DNA of 34,844 nucleotides from Candidatus Atribacteria bacterium. Its GTDB lineage: Bacteria > Atribacterota > Atribacteria > Atribacterales > JASGLU01. The notes under the pieces were generated by a model. That model was given only the letters and a program-made list of their open reading frames with translations. It was not told where the DNA came from and did no database searches. Shown one piece after another: positions 23,683 to 31,862 of the stretch. The stretch's first letter is position 1. Every line of letters begins with the position of its first letter. The stretch lies in contig JASGLU010000017.1 in assembly GCA_030156825.1 (NCBI GenBank), forward strand, positions 1 to 34,844. The letters are read 5' to 3'. A program made the translations under genes and the position numbers.

Positions 23683-24642
23683 TTAGTTTACCCTTAATAT
23701 TCCTCTTTTTATAAGATCATTAGTTGTTTCCATTACTGCGTCTTTGGCTGAATAACAGCAAGAAAAATTTAAAAGCTCTTGGGCTTTTGCCATGGACACA
23801 CAGCAACCTTGCCGAACATGTTGGGCAGCCTCTTCGGGATAACTAAATTTCTCACTATATTCTTCCAGGGAAATATTTTGGAAGTAAAACTCTCTCCCAA
23901 AAAGAGAAGCGAAAAATTGTCCTAATCCAAAAAAAGTCATTGCTTCCGAAGCCCCGCAGTTAAAGCTCTCTCCAACAGAATTTTTTTCTTTCTCTATAGC
24001 ACGCAGAAAAAGACGAGCCACATCTTGAGGATGGACATGGTGGAGGGTAGAAAACCCTCCATCTAAAAGATAAATTGCTTCTCCATCAATTATTTTTTGC
24101 AAGGTTTCTGGATTATGGTCTCCAAAAGGTGTAACAAAGGTCTTTCCTGGGCCGGTGATATGCCCCGGATGAATGATAGTGGCTTTGATTTTACCTTCTC
24201 TGGTAGCTTGCAAAAGTTTTTCCTCTATTATAACTTTCTTGTTGGCATAATCGTTTTCAGGAAGACGAGGAGCACTTTCAGGAGTAGGAATTACTTTAGT
24301 TTTACCATATACCCATACCGTACCACAGGAAAGGAGATGGATATCTTTCCCGGTCAAGGATTCTATAAGGTTTTGAGCGCTTTCAGGCTCAAAGCAGATT
24401 ATATCTACTATAATGTCCGGTTTTATTTCTGCTATTAGTTCTGACCAGTGTCCGGTTTTTTCATCTTTTTCTCGGTCCACCTTTACCATTTTTACTTTCT
24501 TCCCCCAGAAATTTTCAGGGTAAGGCGTGGTTTTTCCACGAGAAAATACCACTACTTCGTAGTCTCTGGCTAACAAAGAGGGAACCAGATAACCACCGAT
24601 ATGACCCGTGCCTCCTATTATTATGACTTTTTTCTTTCTCAT
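23683..24642 (-). CDS. NAD-dependent epimerase/dehydratase (extended SDR)
   Basis: A 319-aa Rossmann-fold enzyme acting on a nucleotide sugar or similar substrate. The NAD-binding motif is GGTGHIG (residues 10-16), with DIICFEPES after the cofactor region and a YANKK motif (Tyr and Lys of YxxxK). SCGTVWVYGKT supplies the Ser/Thr. It resembles the atypical/extended SDRs with HPGHITGPG and a C-terminal part typical of isoflavone-reductase-like or CSP41-type members. It lies upstream of the mutase on the minus strand with GGAGGTAAAAC before the ATG, and is divergent from the aldolase. Substrate unknown. Confidence 0.85.
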   Translation of the reverse strand: MRKKKVIIIGGTGHIGGYLVPSLLARDYEVVVFSRGKTTPYPENFWGKKVKMVKVDREKDEKTGHWSELIAEIKPDIIVDIICFEPESAQNLIESLTGKDIHLLSCGTVWVYGKTKVIPTPESAPRLPENDYANKKVIIEEKLLQATREGKIKATIIHPGHITGPGKTFVTPFGDHNPETLQKIIDGEAIYLLDGGFSTLHHVHPQDVARLFLRAIEKEKNSVGESFNCGASEAMTFFGLGQFFASLFGREFYFQNISLEEYSEKFSYPEEAAQHVRQGCCVSMAKAQELLNFSCCYSAKDAVMETTNDLIKRGILRVN

Positions 24643-24665
24643 GTTTTACCTCCAATGTCTTTACT

Positions 24666-24694
24666 TTGTTATTCTATCTCTTTATAGTTATATC
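24666..24694 (+). promoter_or_regulatory. Candidate promoter for the aldolase/flavoenzyme operon
   Basis: TTGTTA (24666-24671), a 17-nt spacer, then TATATC (24689-24694). The implied transcription start near 24701 favours the second of the two possible aldolase starts. Confidence 0.35.
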
Positions 24695-24746
24695 TGGAAG
24701 AGATTTAATGAAAAAAATAATTAAAAATTGGAAAGGAGAAAAAATT

Positions 24747-25688
24747 ATGGAAGAATCCTGGAAAGAAAAGCTAAAAGAAGCGCCTATTTCCCGGATAATG
24801 AAGGTGGCTTATGAAAATCGGGTTTTGATTCCAGCCTTTAACGTAGCTTATCTTCCCATGGTAAAAGCTATTATGAGAGCCTTGGAGGAACTGGAAACTT
24901 TTGCTCTCTTAGAGGTTTCTCGTCCTGATATCACCCGTTTTGGAGCAGAGAGTCTTCGGGCAGTAAAAGAAGAATACGACCACCATGGAGACCTCGCTCT
25001 TTCTCGACTTCACCAGGACCATGTCCCAGTTATCGACGAAGAAGGAAAAGAAGTGGATTGGAAAGCACTGATTGAAGAAGCCCTTGCTTTAGGATATCAC
25101 TCAGTGATGATCGATGGTTCTCGCTTATCGCTGGAAGAAAATATCCGAGTTACCCGGGAAGTAGTAGCTCTGGCTCACTCCCAAGGAGTTGCAGTAGAAG
25201 CGGAATTAGGCTCGGTTTTAGGACATGAGAAAGGACCGCTACCTCCCTATGAAGAACTTTTTCGGAGTGGCCAAGGTTTTACTTCCCCAGAAGATGCAAG
25301 ACACTTTGTTCAGGAAACCGGGGTGGATTGGCTATCAGTAGCTATTGGTAATATTCATGGGGCAATTACCGGTGCGGCTAAGGACCAAAAAAAAGTGGAG
25401 GCTCGCCTGAATATTGAACACCTACAGCGAATTGCTCAGCTAACTGGAATTCCGCTGGTCCTCCATGGAGGTTCGGGAATTAAGAAGGAATATGTTTTAG
25501 AAGCGATTAAAAACGGTATTACCAAAATTAACGTAGGGACAGAAGTTCGCCAGGCTTACGAAAAGGGTCTGGGAAAAAATTCTATAGTGAAAGAGGCCCA
25601 GGAAGAAACGGTAAAAAGAGTTAAAGAGTTGATAACTGATTATTATGAAATAAAAGGTTCAGCTCATATTCTTTCCAAAAATCTATAA
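24747..25688 (+). CDS. Class II (zinc) ketose-bisphosphate aldolase family protein
   Basis: A 313-aa enzyme of the FbaA/GatY/KbaY family, which cleaves a ketose (bis)phosphate to dihydroxyacetone phosphate and an aldehyde. Zinc ligands and catalytic residues are in place: DH in HQDHVPV (D91, H92), MIDGS (D123), VEAELGSVLG (E151, E153), GNIHG (H204) and VLHGGSGI (H240), with INVGTE near the end. The HLDHG motif of typical members is HQDHV here. The start chosen is ATG 24747 (AAAGGAG upstream); ATG 24708 is also possible and adds 13 residues. The next gene is 15 nt downstream. Substrate not known: the flavoenzyme partner makes plain glycolytic FBP aldolase less obvious. Confidence 0.85.
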   Translation: MEESWKEKLKEAPISRIMKVAYENRVLIPAFNVAYLPMVKAIMRALEELETFALLEVSRPDITRFGAESLRAVKEEYDHHGDLALSRLHQDHVPVIDEEGKEVDWKALIEEALALGYHSVMIDGSRLSLEENIRVTREVVALAHSQGVAVEAELGSVLGHEKGPLPPYEELFRSGQGFTSPEDARHFVQETGVDWLSVAIGNIHGAITGAAKDQKKVEARLNIEHLQRIAQLTGIPLVLHGGSGIKKEYVLEAIKNGITKINVGTEVRQAYEKGLGKNSIVKEAQEETVKRVKELITDYYEIKGSAHILSKNL

Positions 25689-25703
25689 AAAGGAGAGTAA
25701 AAA

Positions 25704-27644
25704 ATGAACTATCCTCATCTTTTTTCTCCAGGTAAAATTGGAAAGGTAGAAATTCCTAATCGAATCGTTATGCCTCCCATGGCTACTAACTTGGGAAGTG
25801 CTTTTGGAGAGGTGACCCCGGAGCAGGTGGAGTATTATCGCCGCCGGGCAGAGGGAGGAACAGGTTTAATCATCATTGAAAATGTCCAGATAGATATGTA
25901 TGAAGGAAGAAGCCTGGTGGCTCAAATTGCTATAGACAGCGATAAATTTTTACCTGGTCTTCGCACCTTAGCAGAGGCTATCCACAATGAGGGGAGCAAA
26001 ACTTTCCTGCAAATTCAACACGGAGGTAGACAATGCACCATTTCTTCTACCGATGGTTTGCAGCCAGTAGCTCCTTCTGCCGTTGCCTCTCAGTTTATGC
26101 AAATAGTACCTCGAGAATTGACCAAAGAAGAAATCAAAAAATTAGTTAACAAATTTGCCGAGGGAGCTCTCCGTGCTAAAATAGCCGGATTTGATGGGGT
26201 GGAAATTCATGCGGCTCATGGTTATCTAATTGCCGAATTCCTTTCTCCTTATTCTAATAAGCGAACTGACGAATACGGAGGAAGTCTGGAAAATCGAATG
26301 CGCTTCCTGGAAGAAATCATTCAGGAAACAAGAAAATTGACCGGAGAAGATTTTGCTTTAGGGGTAAGACTCAGCGTAGATGAATTTTTACCTGGTAGCT
26401 TAAAGCTGGAAGAAACTCGAGAGATGGCTCGTGTACTTGAAGCAAAAGGTATTAACTATCTGCATGTTACTACTGGTAACTATGATTCCATAAGTACTAT
26501 TATAGAACCTATTAATTTTGAAGAAGGTTGGCGAGTATATTTAGCCGAAGAAATTAAAAAAGTGGTTTCAATTCCGGTTATTACCGTAGGTGTTATTCGT
26601 CATCCGGAAATGGCTGACAACATCGTTGCTCAGGGCAAAGCCGATTTTGTAGCTATTGGCCGAGGTTTGATCGCTGATCCTGAATGGCCCAAAAAAGCCA
26701 AAAGTGGAAAGATAAAAGATATTAACCGTTGCATAAGCTGTAATGTGGGCTGTATCGGAGAACTTTTAGCCAACGGCAAAGTTCACTGCGCAGTAAACCC
26801 TTGGGCCGGTAGAGAATTCTTATGGGGAGAAGTAAGACCTGCCGAGAAAATTAAAAAAGTGGTAGTCGTAGGAGGAGGACCAGGAGGGATGGAAACAGCT
26901 CTCCTTTCTGCCCAGAGAGGACACGAGGTAATTCTAATAGAAAAAGAAAAAGAATTGGGAGGGCAAATGACTCTTGCTGCTCGACCCCCTCATAAAGAAA
27001 AAATTATCTGGTTTAAGGAGTATCTGGAAAACGAATTATCTAAATGGGGGGTAAAAATAGAAACTGGAAAGGAAGCAGATGCAAACTACGTTTTGTCTTT
27101 CTCTCCTGAGGCGGTTGTGGTTGCTACCGGCGGTCAACCGATAATTCCCGACGCTTGGCAACTGGACCCCTCGGTAGCTACTACCGCCTGGGATGTTTTA
27201 CGAGGTACAGTAAAAATAGAGGGCAAACAGGTAGTGGTTATCGGCGGAGGGATAGTTGGTTGTGAAGTTACTGCTTTCCTGGCAGAACAAGATAACTGGG
27301 TAACCTTGGTAGAAATGCTACCGCAATTAGCTTATGATGCAGAGATTATCACTCGGCTTGAGATCTTAAAGGAATTAAACAAAGAAAACATCAAAACTAT
27401 GACCCAGACTAAGTGTCTTGATGTGCAGGGAAGCAAAATTGTCTACCTATGTGAGGCCGATCCCTCCAACTCAGAGATTCAGGGTGATTACCTGGTTTTT
27501 GCCTTGGGAACCCGTCCGAACCGGGGGTTATACGAAGCCCTACAAGATAAAGTGCCAGAAATTTACCTGGTAGGGGATGCTAAAAGTCCTCGTAAGATTT
27601 ACCAGGCTGTTTTAGAAGGAGCAGCTGTAGCTCGTCGCTTGTAA
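25704..27644 (+). CDS. NADH:flavin oxidoreductase / 2,4-dienoyl-CoA reductase-like (FMN, FAD, 4Fe-4S)
   Basis: A 646-aa enzyme in the Old Yellow Enzyme-like family with a C-terminal FAD/NAD module, as in FadH, trimethylamine dehydrogenase and BaiCD/BaiH. Residues 1-340 are the FMN barrel (FSPGKIGKVEIPNRIVMPPM, then HAAHGYLIAEFLSPYSNKR). The cluster motif is C343-x2-C346-x3-C350-x11-C362. The FAD motif VVVGGGPGG follows, and a second nucleotide motif VVVIGGGIVGCE. It reduces an activated double bond in an unknown substrate. It ends at a hairpin 3 nt after the stop, closing the aldolase operon. Confidence 0.9.
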   Translation: MNYPHLFSPGKIGKVEIPNRIVMPPMATNLGSAFGEVTPEQVEYYRRRAEGGTGLIIIENVQIDMYEGRSLVAQIAIDSDKFLPGLRTLAEAIHNEGSKTFLQIQHGGRQCTISSTDGLQPVAPSAVASQFMQIVPRELTKEEIKKLVNKFAEGALRAKIAGFDGVEIHAAHGYLIAEFLSPYSNKRTDEYGGSLENRMRFLEEIIQETRKLTGEDFALGVRLSVDEFLPGSLKLEETREMARVLEAKGINYLHVTTGNYDSISTIIEPINFEEGWRVYLAEEIKKVVSIPVITVGVIRHPEMADNIVAQGKADFVAIGRGLIADPEWPKKAKSGKIKDINRCISCNVGCIGELLANGKVHCAVNPWAGREFLWGEVRPAEKIKKVVVVGGGPGGMETALLSAQRGHEVILIEKEKELGGQMTLAARPPHKEKIIWFKEYLENELSKWGVKIETGKEADANYVLSFSPEAVVVATGGQPIIPDAWQLDPSVATTAWDVLRGTVKIEGKQVVVIGGGIVGCEVTAFLAEQDNWVTLVEMLPQLAYDAEIITRLEILKELNKENIKTMTQTKCLDVQGSKIVYLCEADPSNSEIQGDYLVFALGTRPNRGLYEALQDKVPEIYLVGDAKSPRKIYQAVLEGAAVARRL

Positions 27645-27646
27645 AA

Positions 27647-27685
27647 TTCTAAGGGCTGGTGAACACTAATTGCCAGCCCTTAGAA
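27647..27685 (+). terminator. Hairpin ending the aldolase/flavoenzyme operon
   Basis: A perfect 13-bp stem (27647-27659 against 27673-27685) with a 13-nt loop, starting 3 nt after the stop. The sequence that follows (GATAAAACTCG) has no T-run, so termination may need the later T-rich stretch at about 27700-27725, or a factor. A second small hairpin AGCAATAT-AAAA-ATATTGCT lies at 27748-27767. Confidence 0.55.
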
Positions 27686-27781
27686 GATAAAACTCGATAA
27701 TAGTTATTTTCTTCTAATTTTTTTCTGAAAAAACCTAATACTTAGCCAGCAATATAAAAATATTGCTAAAACCAGAAAATA

Positions 27782-28207
27782 ATGAATGGGGAAAAAGGAC
27801 AAGTTTGGCATTTAAATAAAGAACAAGCCCAGGTAAAAGAAACTGGTTTTGTCGAGCTTTTATTAGTAAGCTTGGTGGGAGTAGTTTTGTTAATCTCTCT
27901 TGCTTTGATAAGAGAAGTAATTCTCCACCGACGGGTGGTTGATGCCCACGTCGAAAAAGTTAAAACTGAATACCAAACCGAGGGGGTGTTGGTAGAAGCC
28001 ATCAGTTATCTGGAAAAACAAAAACCTGACTTTGAAGGAGAGAAAAGTTCCACTTTTGCCCCGGATTTTTCTTTTATTGTAGGCGATGAGAAAATAACTG
28101 TAATGCAGAACGGGAGGTCACTTTTAGAAGCTCAATTCACGTGGGAAGAGAATAAAATAAAGATTACCAAAGTAGAGAGCTGGTATAATTTGCCTTATTC
28201 AAGATAA
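27782..28207 (+). CDS. Small prepilin-like membrane protein
   Basis: A 141-aa protein with a single N-terminal hydrophobic helix (residues about 23-44) after TGFVE, then a helical run (HRRVVDAHVEKVKTEYQTEG) and a beta-rich end with SFIVGDEKITVMQNGRSLLEAQF. This is the size and layout of minor pilins or PilX-type proteins; the GFxxxE rule is broken, as Glu is at +3 instead of +5. In many Firmicutes-like genomes pilin genes lie just upstream of aroB-aroQ-pepP-efp, which supports the call. No pilus assembly genes are in the window. No clear ribosome site precedes the ATG, so the start is uncertain. Confidence 0.5.
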   Translation: MNGEKGQVWHLNKEQAQVKETGFVELLLVSLVGVVLLISLALIREVILHRRVVDAHVEKVKTEYQTEGVLVEAISYLEKQKPDFEGEKSSTFAPDFSFIVGDEKITVMQNGRSLLEAQFTWEENKIKITKVESWYNLPYSR

Positions 28208-28233
28208 CTGGAAAAGAAACCCAGGGAAACAAG

Positions 28234-28242
28234 TGTTATAAT
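28234..28242 (+). promoter_or_regulatory. Extended -10 promoter candidate for the aroB cluster
   Basis: TGTTATAAT (TGn plus perfect TATAAT at 28237-28242), 39 nt before the aroB ATG. The -35 position is not recognisable. The element is identical to that before the 2422 operon. Confidence 0.45.
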
Positions 28243-28281
28243 TGAGGCTGGATGGCTTTGACGGAAAAGGAGTAGTTTTGT

Positions 28282-29382
28282 ATGCAAAAACTTTTTGTAT
28301 CTGGAGAAGGTAATAGGTCTTACCCGGTTTTAGTAGATAAAGCCCTTTTTACCTCTTCTAAATGGTTAGAGAAAGATAGATTTCCTTCCTTACGGGGGAC
28401 AATTGTCACGAACTCAAAAGTAAAACCTCTTTATGGGCAAAGGCTCCTATCTTTTTTTACCGATTTAGGATTTTCTTTAGATATGATTACCATCCCGGAT
28501 GGAGAAATCCATAAAAACCTGGCTACCGTAGAAGAAATATATCATCAATTGATTAAATTAAATCTGGATCGCAAAAGTTTCCTTCTCAGTTTAGGAGGAG
28601 GAGTTATTACCGATATCACCGGTTTTGTTGCTTCTACTTTTTTACGAGGGATTGCTTATTTTCAGGTTCCCACCAGCTTGTTGGCTCAAGTAGACAGTTC
28701 TATTGGCGGTAAAACCGGAGTTAATCTACCCGAAGGGAAAAACTTAGTTGGTACCTTTTATCAGCCTGGTATGGTTTTGGTAGATGTATCTTTTTTAAAA
28801 ACCTTGCCCGAGCGGGAGTTTCGGGAAGGATTGGCGGAAGTAGCAAAAACTGCTTTTCTGGTAGGGAACGAATTTTTAGACTTTTTAACTAAGGTAGGAG
28901 AAAATATTGAAAAAGATCAGCTAAACATCATGGAAGAAGTAGTTTTCCGCTCTCTTCTTTTCAAAAAAGAGATAGTAGAGAAAGACGAAAAAGAAACTGG
29001 TCTGCGAAAAATTTTAAACTATGGCCATACTATTGGTCACGCTTTGGAGCAGAGCTTGGGGTACGGAGTGCTCCGCCATGGGGAGGCGGTGGCAGTGGGC
29101 ATGGTGGGAGAAGCTATCATCGCCCGGGAAATGGGGTTGGCTCCACCCGATTTATGTTCTTCACAGATTAGCCTTCTGCGAGCGTTGAAATTGCCCACCC
29201 AGCTCGAAGCTAAGATTAACTGGGTTAAATTTAAATCCGCTCTTTTTCAAGATAAAAAAAAGGAGGGAGGAGAGGTAAAATTTTCTCTCCTGAAAGATTT
29301 TGGTTATCCGCTACTTGAAGTAAAAGTAAAAGAAGAGGTAATAGTTTTTGCACTTTCTCAAATTTGCGAGGGGGTGGAATAG
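28282..29382 (+). CDS. aroB: 3-dehydroquinate synthase
   Basis: Converts DAHP to 3-dehydroquinate, the second step of the shikimate pathway, using NAD+ and a divalent metal. At 366 aa it is of normal length. The NAD-binding GGG is in LGGGVITDITGFVAS. The glycine-lysine loop is PTSLLAQVDSSIGGKTGVN, followed by GKNLVGTFYQP. Metal ligands are E186 (GLAEV), H249 (NYGHTIGHALE) and H266 (RHGEAVAVGM). AAAAGGAG precedes the ATG, and the gene abuts aroQ with no gap. It is the first clear gene of the housekeeping operon. No other chorismate genes lie in the window; they may be upstream as in related clusters. Confidence 0.96.
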   Translation: MQKLFVSGEGNRSYPVLVDKALFTSSKWLEKDRFPSLRGTIVTNSKVKPLYGQRLLSFFTDLGFSLDMITIPDGEIHKNLATVEEIYHQLIKLNLDRKSFLLSLGGGVITDITGFVASTFLRGIAYFQVPTSLLAQVDSSIGGKTGVNLPEGKNLVGTFYQPGMVLVDVSFLKTLPEREFREGLAEVAKTAFLVGNEFLDFLTKVGENIEKDQLNIMEEVVFRSLLFKKEIVEKDEKETGLRKILNYGHTIGHALEQSLGYGVLRHGEAVAVGMVGEAIIAREMGLAPPDLCSSQISLLRALKLPTQLEAKINWVKFKSALFQDKKKEGGEVKFSLLKDFGYPLLEVKVKEEVIVFALSQICEGVE

Positions 29383-29826
29383 ATGAAACTTTTATACTTA
29401 TTTGGGCCTAACTTAAACTTATTAGGAGAAAGAGAAGCAGATATTTATGGAAGTATGACTTTGAAGGAAATTGAAAACCTGGTAAAGCAGGAAGCGGAAA
29501 AAAGGGGAATAGGGGTAGTGTTTTTTCAGTCCAACAATGAAGGAACCATTATTGATAAAATCCATCAAACCAGAAAAGAAATAGATGGAATAATAATAAA
29601 TCCTGGTGCGTTAGCTCACTATAGTTTGGCTATTAGAGATGCGATTGAGGCGGTTCGAGTTCCTACAGTGGAAGTCCACATGTCGAATATTTTCGCCCGA
29701 GAGGAGTTTCGTCATCACTCGGTAATTTCTCCGGTTTGTAGAGGGCAAATAACTGGTTTCGGTTATTTAGGATATCTTTTGGCTTTAGATTTTTTTGATA
29801 AGACTGGGAGAATCCAAAAAAGATGA
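29383..29826 (+). CDS. aroQ: 3-dehydroquinate dehydratase, type II
   Basis: Dehydrates 3-dehydroquinate to 3-dehydroshikimate, the step after AroB. At 147 aa it has the type II dodecameric enzyme's size. The active-site elements are FGPNLNLLGEREADIYG (N10, R17, Y22), QSNNEG, NPGALAHYS and VEVHMSNIFAREEFRHHS (H99, R110). It starts immediately after the aroB stop, and its TGA overlaps the ATG of pepP (ATGA), so translation is coupled. Confidence 0.96.
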   Translation: MKLLYLFGPNLNLLGEREADIYGSMTLKEIENLVKQEAEKRGIGVVFFQSNNEGTIIDKIHQTRKEIDGIIINPGALAHYSLAIRDAIEAVRVPTVEVHMSNIFAREEFRHHSVISPVCRGQITGFGYLGYLLALDFFDKTGRIQKR

Positions 29827-30899
29827 AAATCTACCGGCAAAGATTGAAAAAAATTTCAAACATCATTGAGAAAGAAGAAGCCTTACCGCTTTTAGTAGTA
29901 AGCGGAAGTAACCTTTTTTATTTAACTGGTTTTAGCGGATCCTCTGGTTTTCTGGTGATTTTTCCCCAATCTCCACCGGTTTTTCTCTGTGACGGGAGGT
30001 ATTCTACTCAAGCTCGTCAGGAAATTATTCAAGAAGTGGTAATTCAAGAATTTTCCGGCCAAGTTTCTTTGGCTCTTTCCCAATTACTTCATCAGTCCGG
30101 GTTTTCCGATATTTTAGTAGAAGAGGGCCTGCCTCTAAAATTTTTCTTCAAATTGAAAGAGAAAGGGATTAACCCAAAAATGGCTCCTCCCTGGATTGAG
30201 AACTTACGCCAAATTAAGGAGCAGATGGAGTTAGAAAAAATTAAAAAAGCAATCCGTCTTTCAGAAGAAGCCTTTACTAAGGTGAGACCTCTTTTTCGTC
30301 CCGGAGTTACCGAGAGGGATATTGCTATTGAAATTGACTATCAAGTTAAAATTTTAGGAGCAGAAGAAAGTGCTTTTCCTACTATTGTAGCCGCTGGAGA
30401 AAATTCGGCTTTGCCTCATGCCCAACCAAGAGGAAGGGCGTTGAAAGAAGGGGATTGGGTAATAATAGACTGGGGAGCTCGATTTGAAGGCTATTGTGCT
30501 GATATTACCCGGACAGTTCCAGTAGGTAAAGTTACCGACCAGTGGTTTAAAGATAGTTTCCCTTTAATATTAGAAGCTCAAAGGTTGGCTCAAAACCAGC
30601 TAAAAGAAGGAGTTACAACCAGAGAAGTAGACAAGATGGTTCGTCAGTTTCTTGACAAAAATGGTTTAGGACAGTATTTTAGCCATGCCTTAGGTCACGG
30701 AATTGGCATTCAAATTCATGAAGAACCTTCACTCTCTTCGATAAGTGAAGAGATATTGAAAGAAGGGATGGTAATAACTATAGAGCCTGGAGTATACCTG
30801 CCAGGAAAGGGAGGTATCCGGGTCGAAAACGACCTGGTGGTGGAGAAAGAAGGATGCACTCTTCTCACCCGGTTGGAAGAAAAACTGGAAAATTTATAA
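29823..30899 (+). CDS. pepP: Xaa-Pro aminopeptidase/dipeptidase (M24B)
   Basis: Removes N-terminal residues before proline or splits X-Pro dipeptides, with two metal ions in a pita-bread fold. The 358-aa protein has an N-terminal creatinase-like domain (about 1-130) and a catalytic domain. Metal ligands are D216 (IIDWGA), D227 (CADITRTVP), H292 (ALGHGIGI), E321 (ITIEPGVY) and E335 (RVENDLVV). In many low-GC genomes this gene directly precedes efp, as it does here; it may help in proline-rich peptide turnover. PepP and PepQ cannot be separated by eye. Confidence 0.92.
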   Translation: MKIYRQRLKKISNIIEKEEALPLLVVSGSNLFYLTGFSGSSGFLVIFPQSPPVFLCDGRYSTQARQEIIQEVVIQEFSGQVSLALSQLLHQSGFSDILVEEGLPLKFFFKLKEKGINPKMAPPWIENLRQIKEQMELEKIKKAIRLSEEAFTKVRPLFRPGVTERDIAIEIDYQVKILGAEESAFPTIVAAGENSALPHAQPRGRALKEGDWVIIDWGARFEGYCADITRTVPVGKVTDQWFKDSFPLILEAQRLAQNQLKEGVTTREVDKMVRQFLDKNGLGQYFSHALGHGIGIQIHEEPSLSSISEEILKEGMVITIEPGVYLPGKGGIRVENDLVVEKEGCTLLTRLEEKLENL

Positions 30900-30920
30900 C
30901 TGATTTAAGGGAGGAACAAT

Positions 30921-31490
30921 ATGCCCGATTATATTTCTAGCAACGATCTTAGAGTAGGCACTTGTATTGAATTAGAAGGGAACCTATACGTAGTTACCTC
31001 TTTTCAACATACCAAGGTTGGTAAATGGGGGGCTTTGGTTAAAACTAAACTGAAAGATATAAATACCGGTTTGATAGTAGAAAACAGTTTCCGAGCAGGA
31101 GAAAAAATCGTCCGGGCGGTTTTGGAAGAACGTAAAGCCCAATACATGTATCAAGATGCTCAGGGATACCATTTTTTAGATTTGGAAACTTATGAGGAAA
31201 TCGTTTTATCTGAAGACTCGGTGGGTGAAAGTAAAAATTTCCTCACTGAAAATTTAGAGGTGGAAATTTTAAAATACGGTGATCGATTTATTGCTATAAA
31301 TATTCCTCTTTTTGTGGAATTAGAGGTGGTGGACACCCCTCCTGGTTTGCGGGGGGATACTGCTTCCGGGGGGTCTAAGCCAGCCACTCTGGAAACCGGG
31401 CTGGTAATTCAAGTCCCTTTATTCGTAACCAAAGGGGATAAGGTAAAAATAGATACCAGAGAAGGGAAATACTTAGAGAGGGTCCAATAA
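30921..31490 (+). CDS. efp: Translation elongation factor P
   Basis: Relieves ribosome stalling at consecutive prolines. At 189 aa it has the three beta-barrel domains: N-terminal KOW-like (1-65), middle OB (about 66-130) and C-terminal OB with PLFVELEVVDTPPGLRGDTASGGSKPATLETG, which is nearly invariant. The tip loop that contacts the tRNA reads HTKVGKWGALVK, with Lys35 at the modified position; the common form is PGKGxAF, so Val33 and Trp36 are unusual. Lys modification enzymes (epmA/B or ymfI) are not in the window. AGGGAGGAAC supplies a good ribosome site. Confidence 0.95.
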   Translation: MPDYISSNDLRVGTCIELEGNLYVVTSFQHTKVGKWGALVKTKLKDINTGLIVENSFRAGEKIVRAVLEERKAQYMYQDAQGYHFLDLETYEEIVLSEDSVGESKNFLTENLEVEILKYGDRFIAINIPLFVELEVVDTPPGLRGDTASGGSKPATLETGLVIQVPLFVTKGDKVKIDTREGKYLERVQ

Positions 31491-31491
31491 A

Positions 31492-31860
31492 TTGACAAAA
31501 GGAGCACAAATCAATATCCTCGAAGGAAAGGTAAACTATTCCTTAAAAGTATTGGAGAAAATCATTAAACAAAACGTGCCAAAAGTTCGGGGAGTAGAAG
31601 GTCTGGATCAAAGCACGGACGAAGGAATACGAATAGAATCAAAAAAAAACGTGCTCTCTCTTCGATTATATGTGGTTTTAAATTTGGAAAGAAGAGTTCC
31701 GGAAGTGGCATGGGATTTGCAGAAACACCTGAAAGATATCCTTGAGAAAAAAATGGGATTAAGAGTCGAGAAAATAGATATTTATGTAACCGCGTTTTCC
31801 TATTCTAACCCAGCCGATTCTTCTCCGATTTTTTCGCCTCGAACTAATTTTGGGGGTTAG
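31492..31860 (+). CDS. Asp23/Gls24 family envelope stress response protein
   Basis: A 122-aa protein of the Asp23 family (PF03780), soluble and often membrane-associated through partners. The start VNYSLKVLEKIIKQNVPKVRGVEGL and the ending LGLRVEKIDIYVTAF-like stretch (MGLRVEKIDIYVTAFSY) are characteristic. The start is TTG at 31492, one base after efp. The gene sits at its conserved position between efp and nusB. A role in envelope homeostasis is known only for some members. Confidence 0.85.
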   Translation: MTKGAQINILEGKVNYSLKVLEKIIKQNVPKVRGVEGLDQSTDEGIRIESKKNVLSLRLYVVLNLERRVPEVAWDLQKHLKDILEKKMGLRVEKIDIYVTAFSYSNPADSSPIFSPRTNFGG

Positions 31861-31862
31861 CT

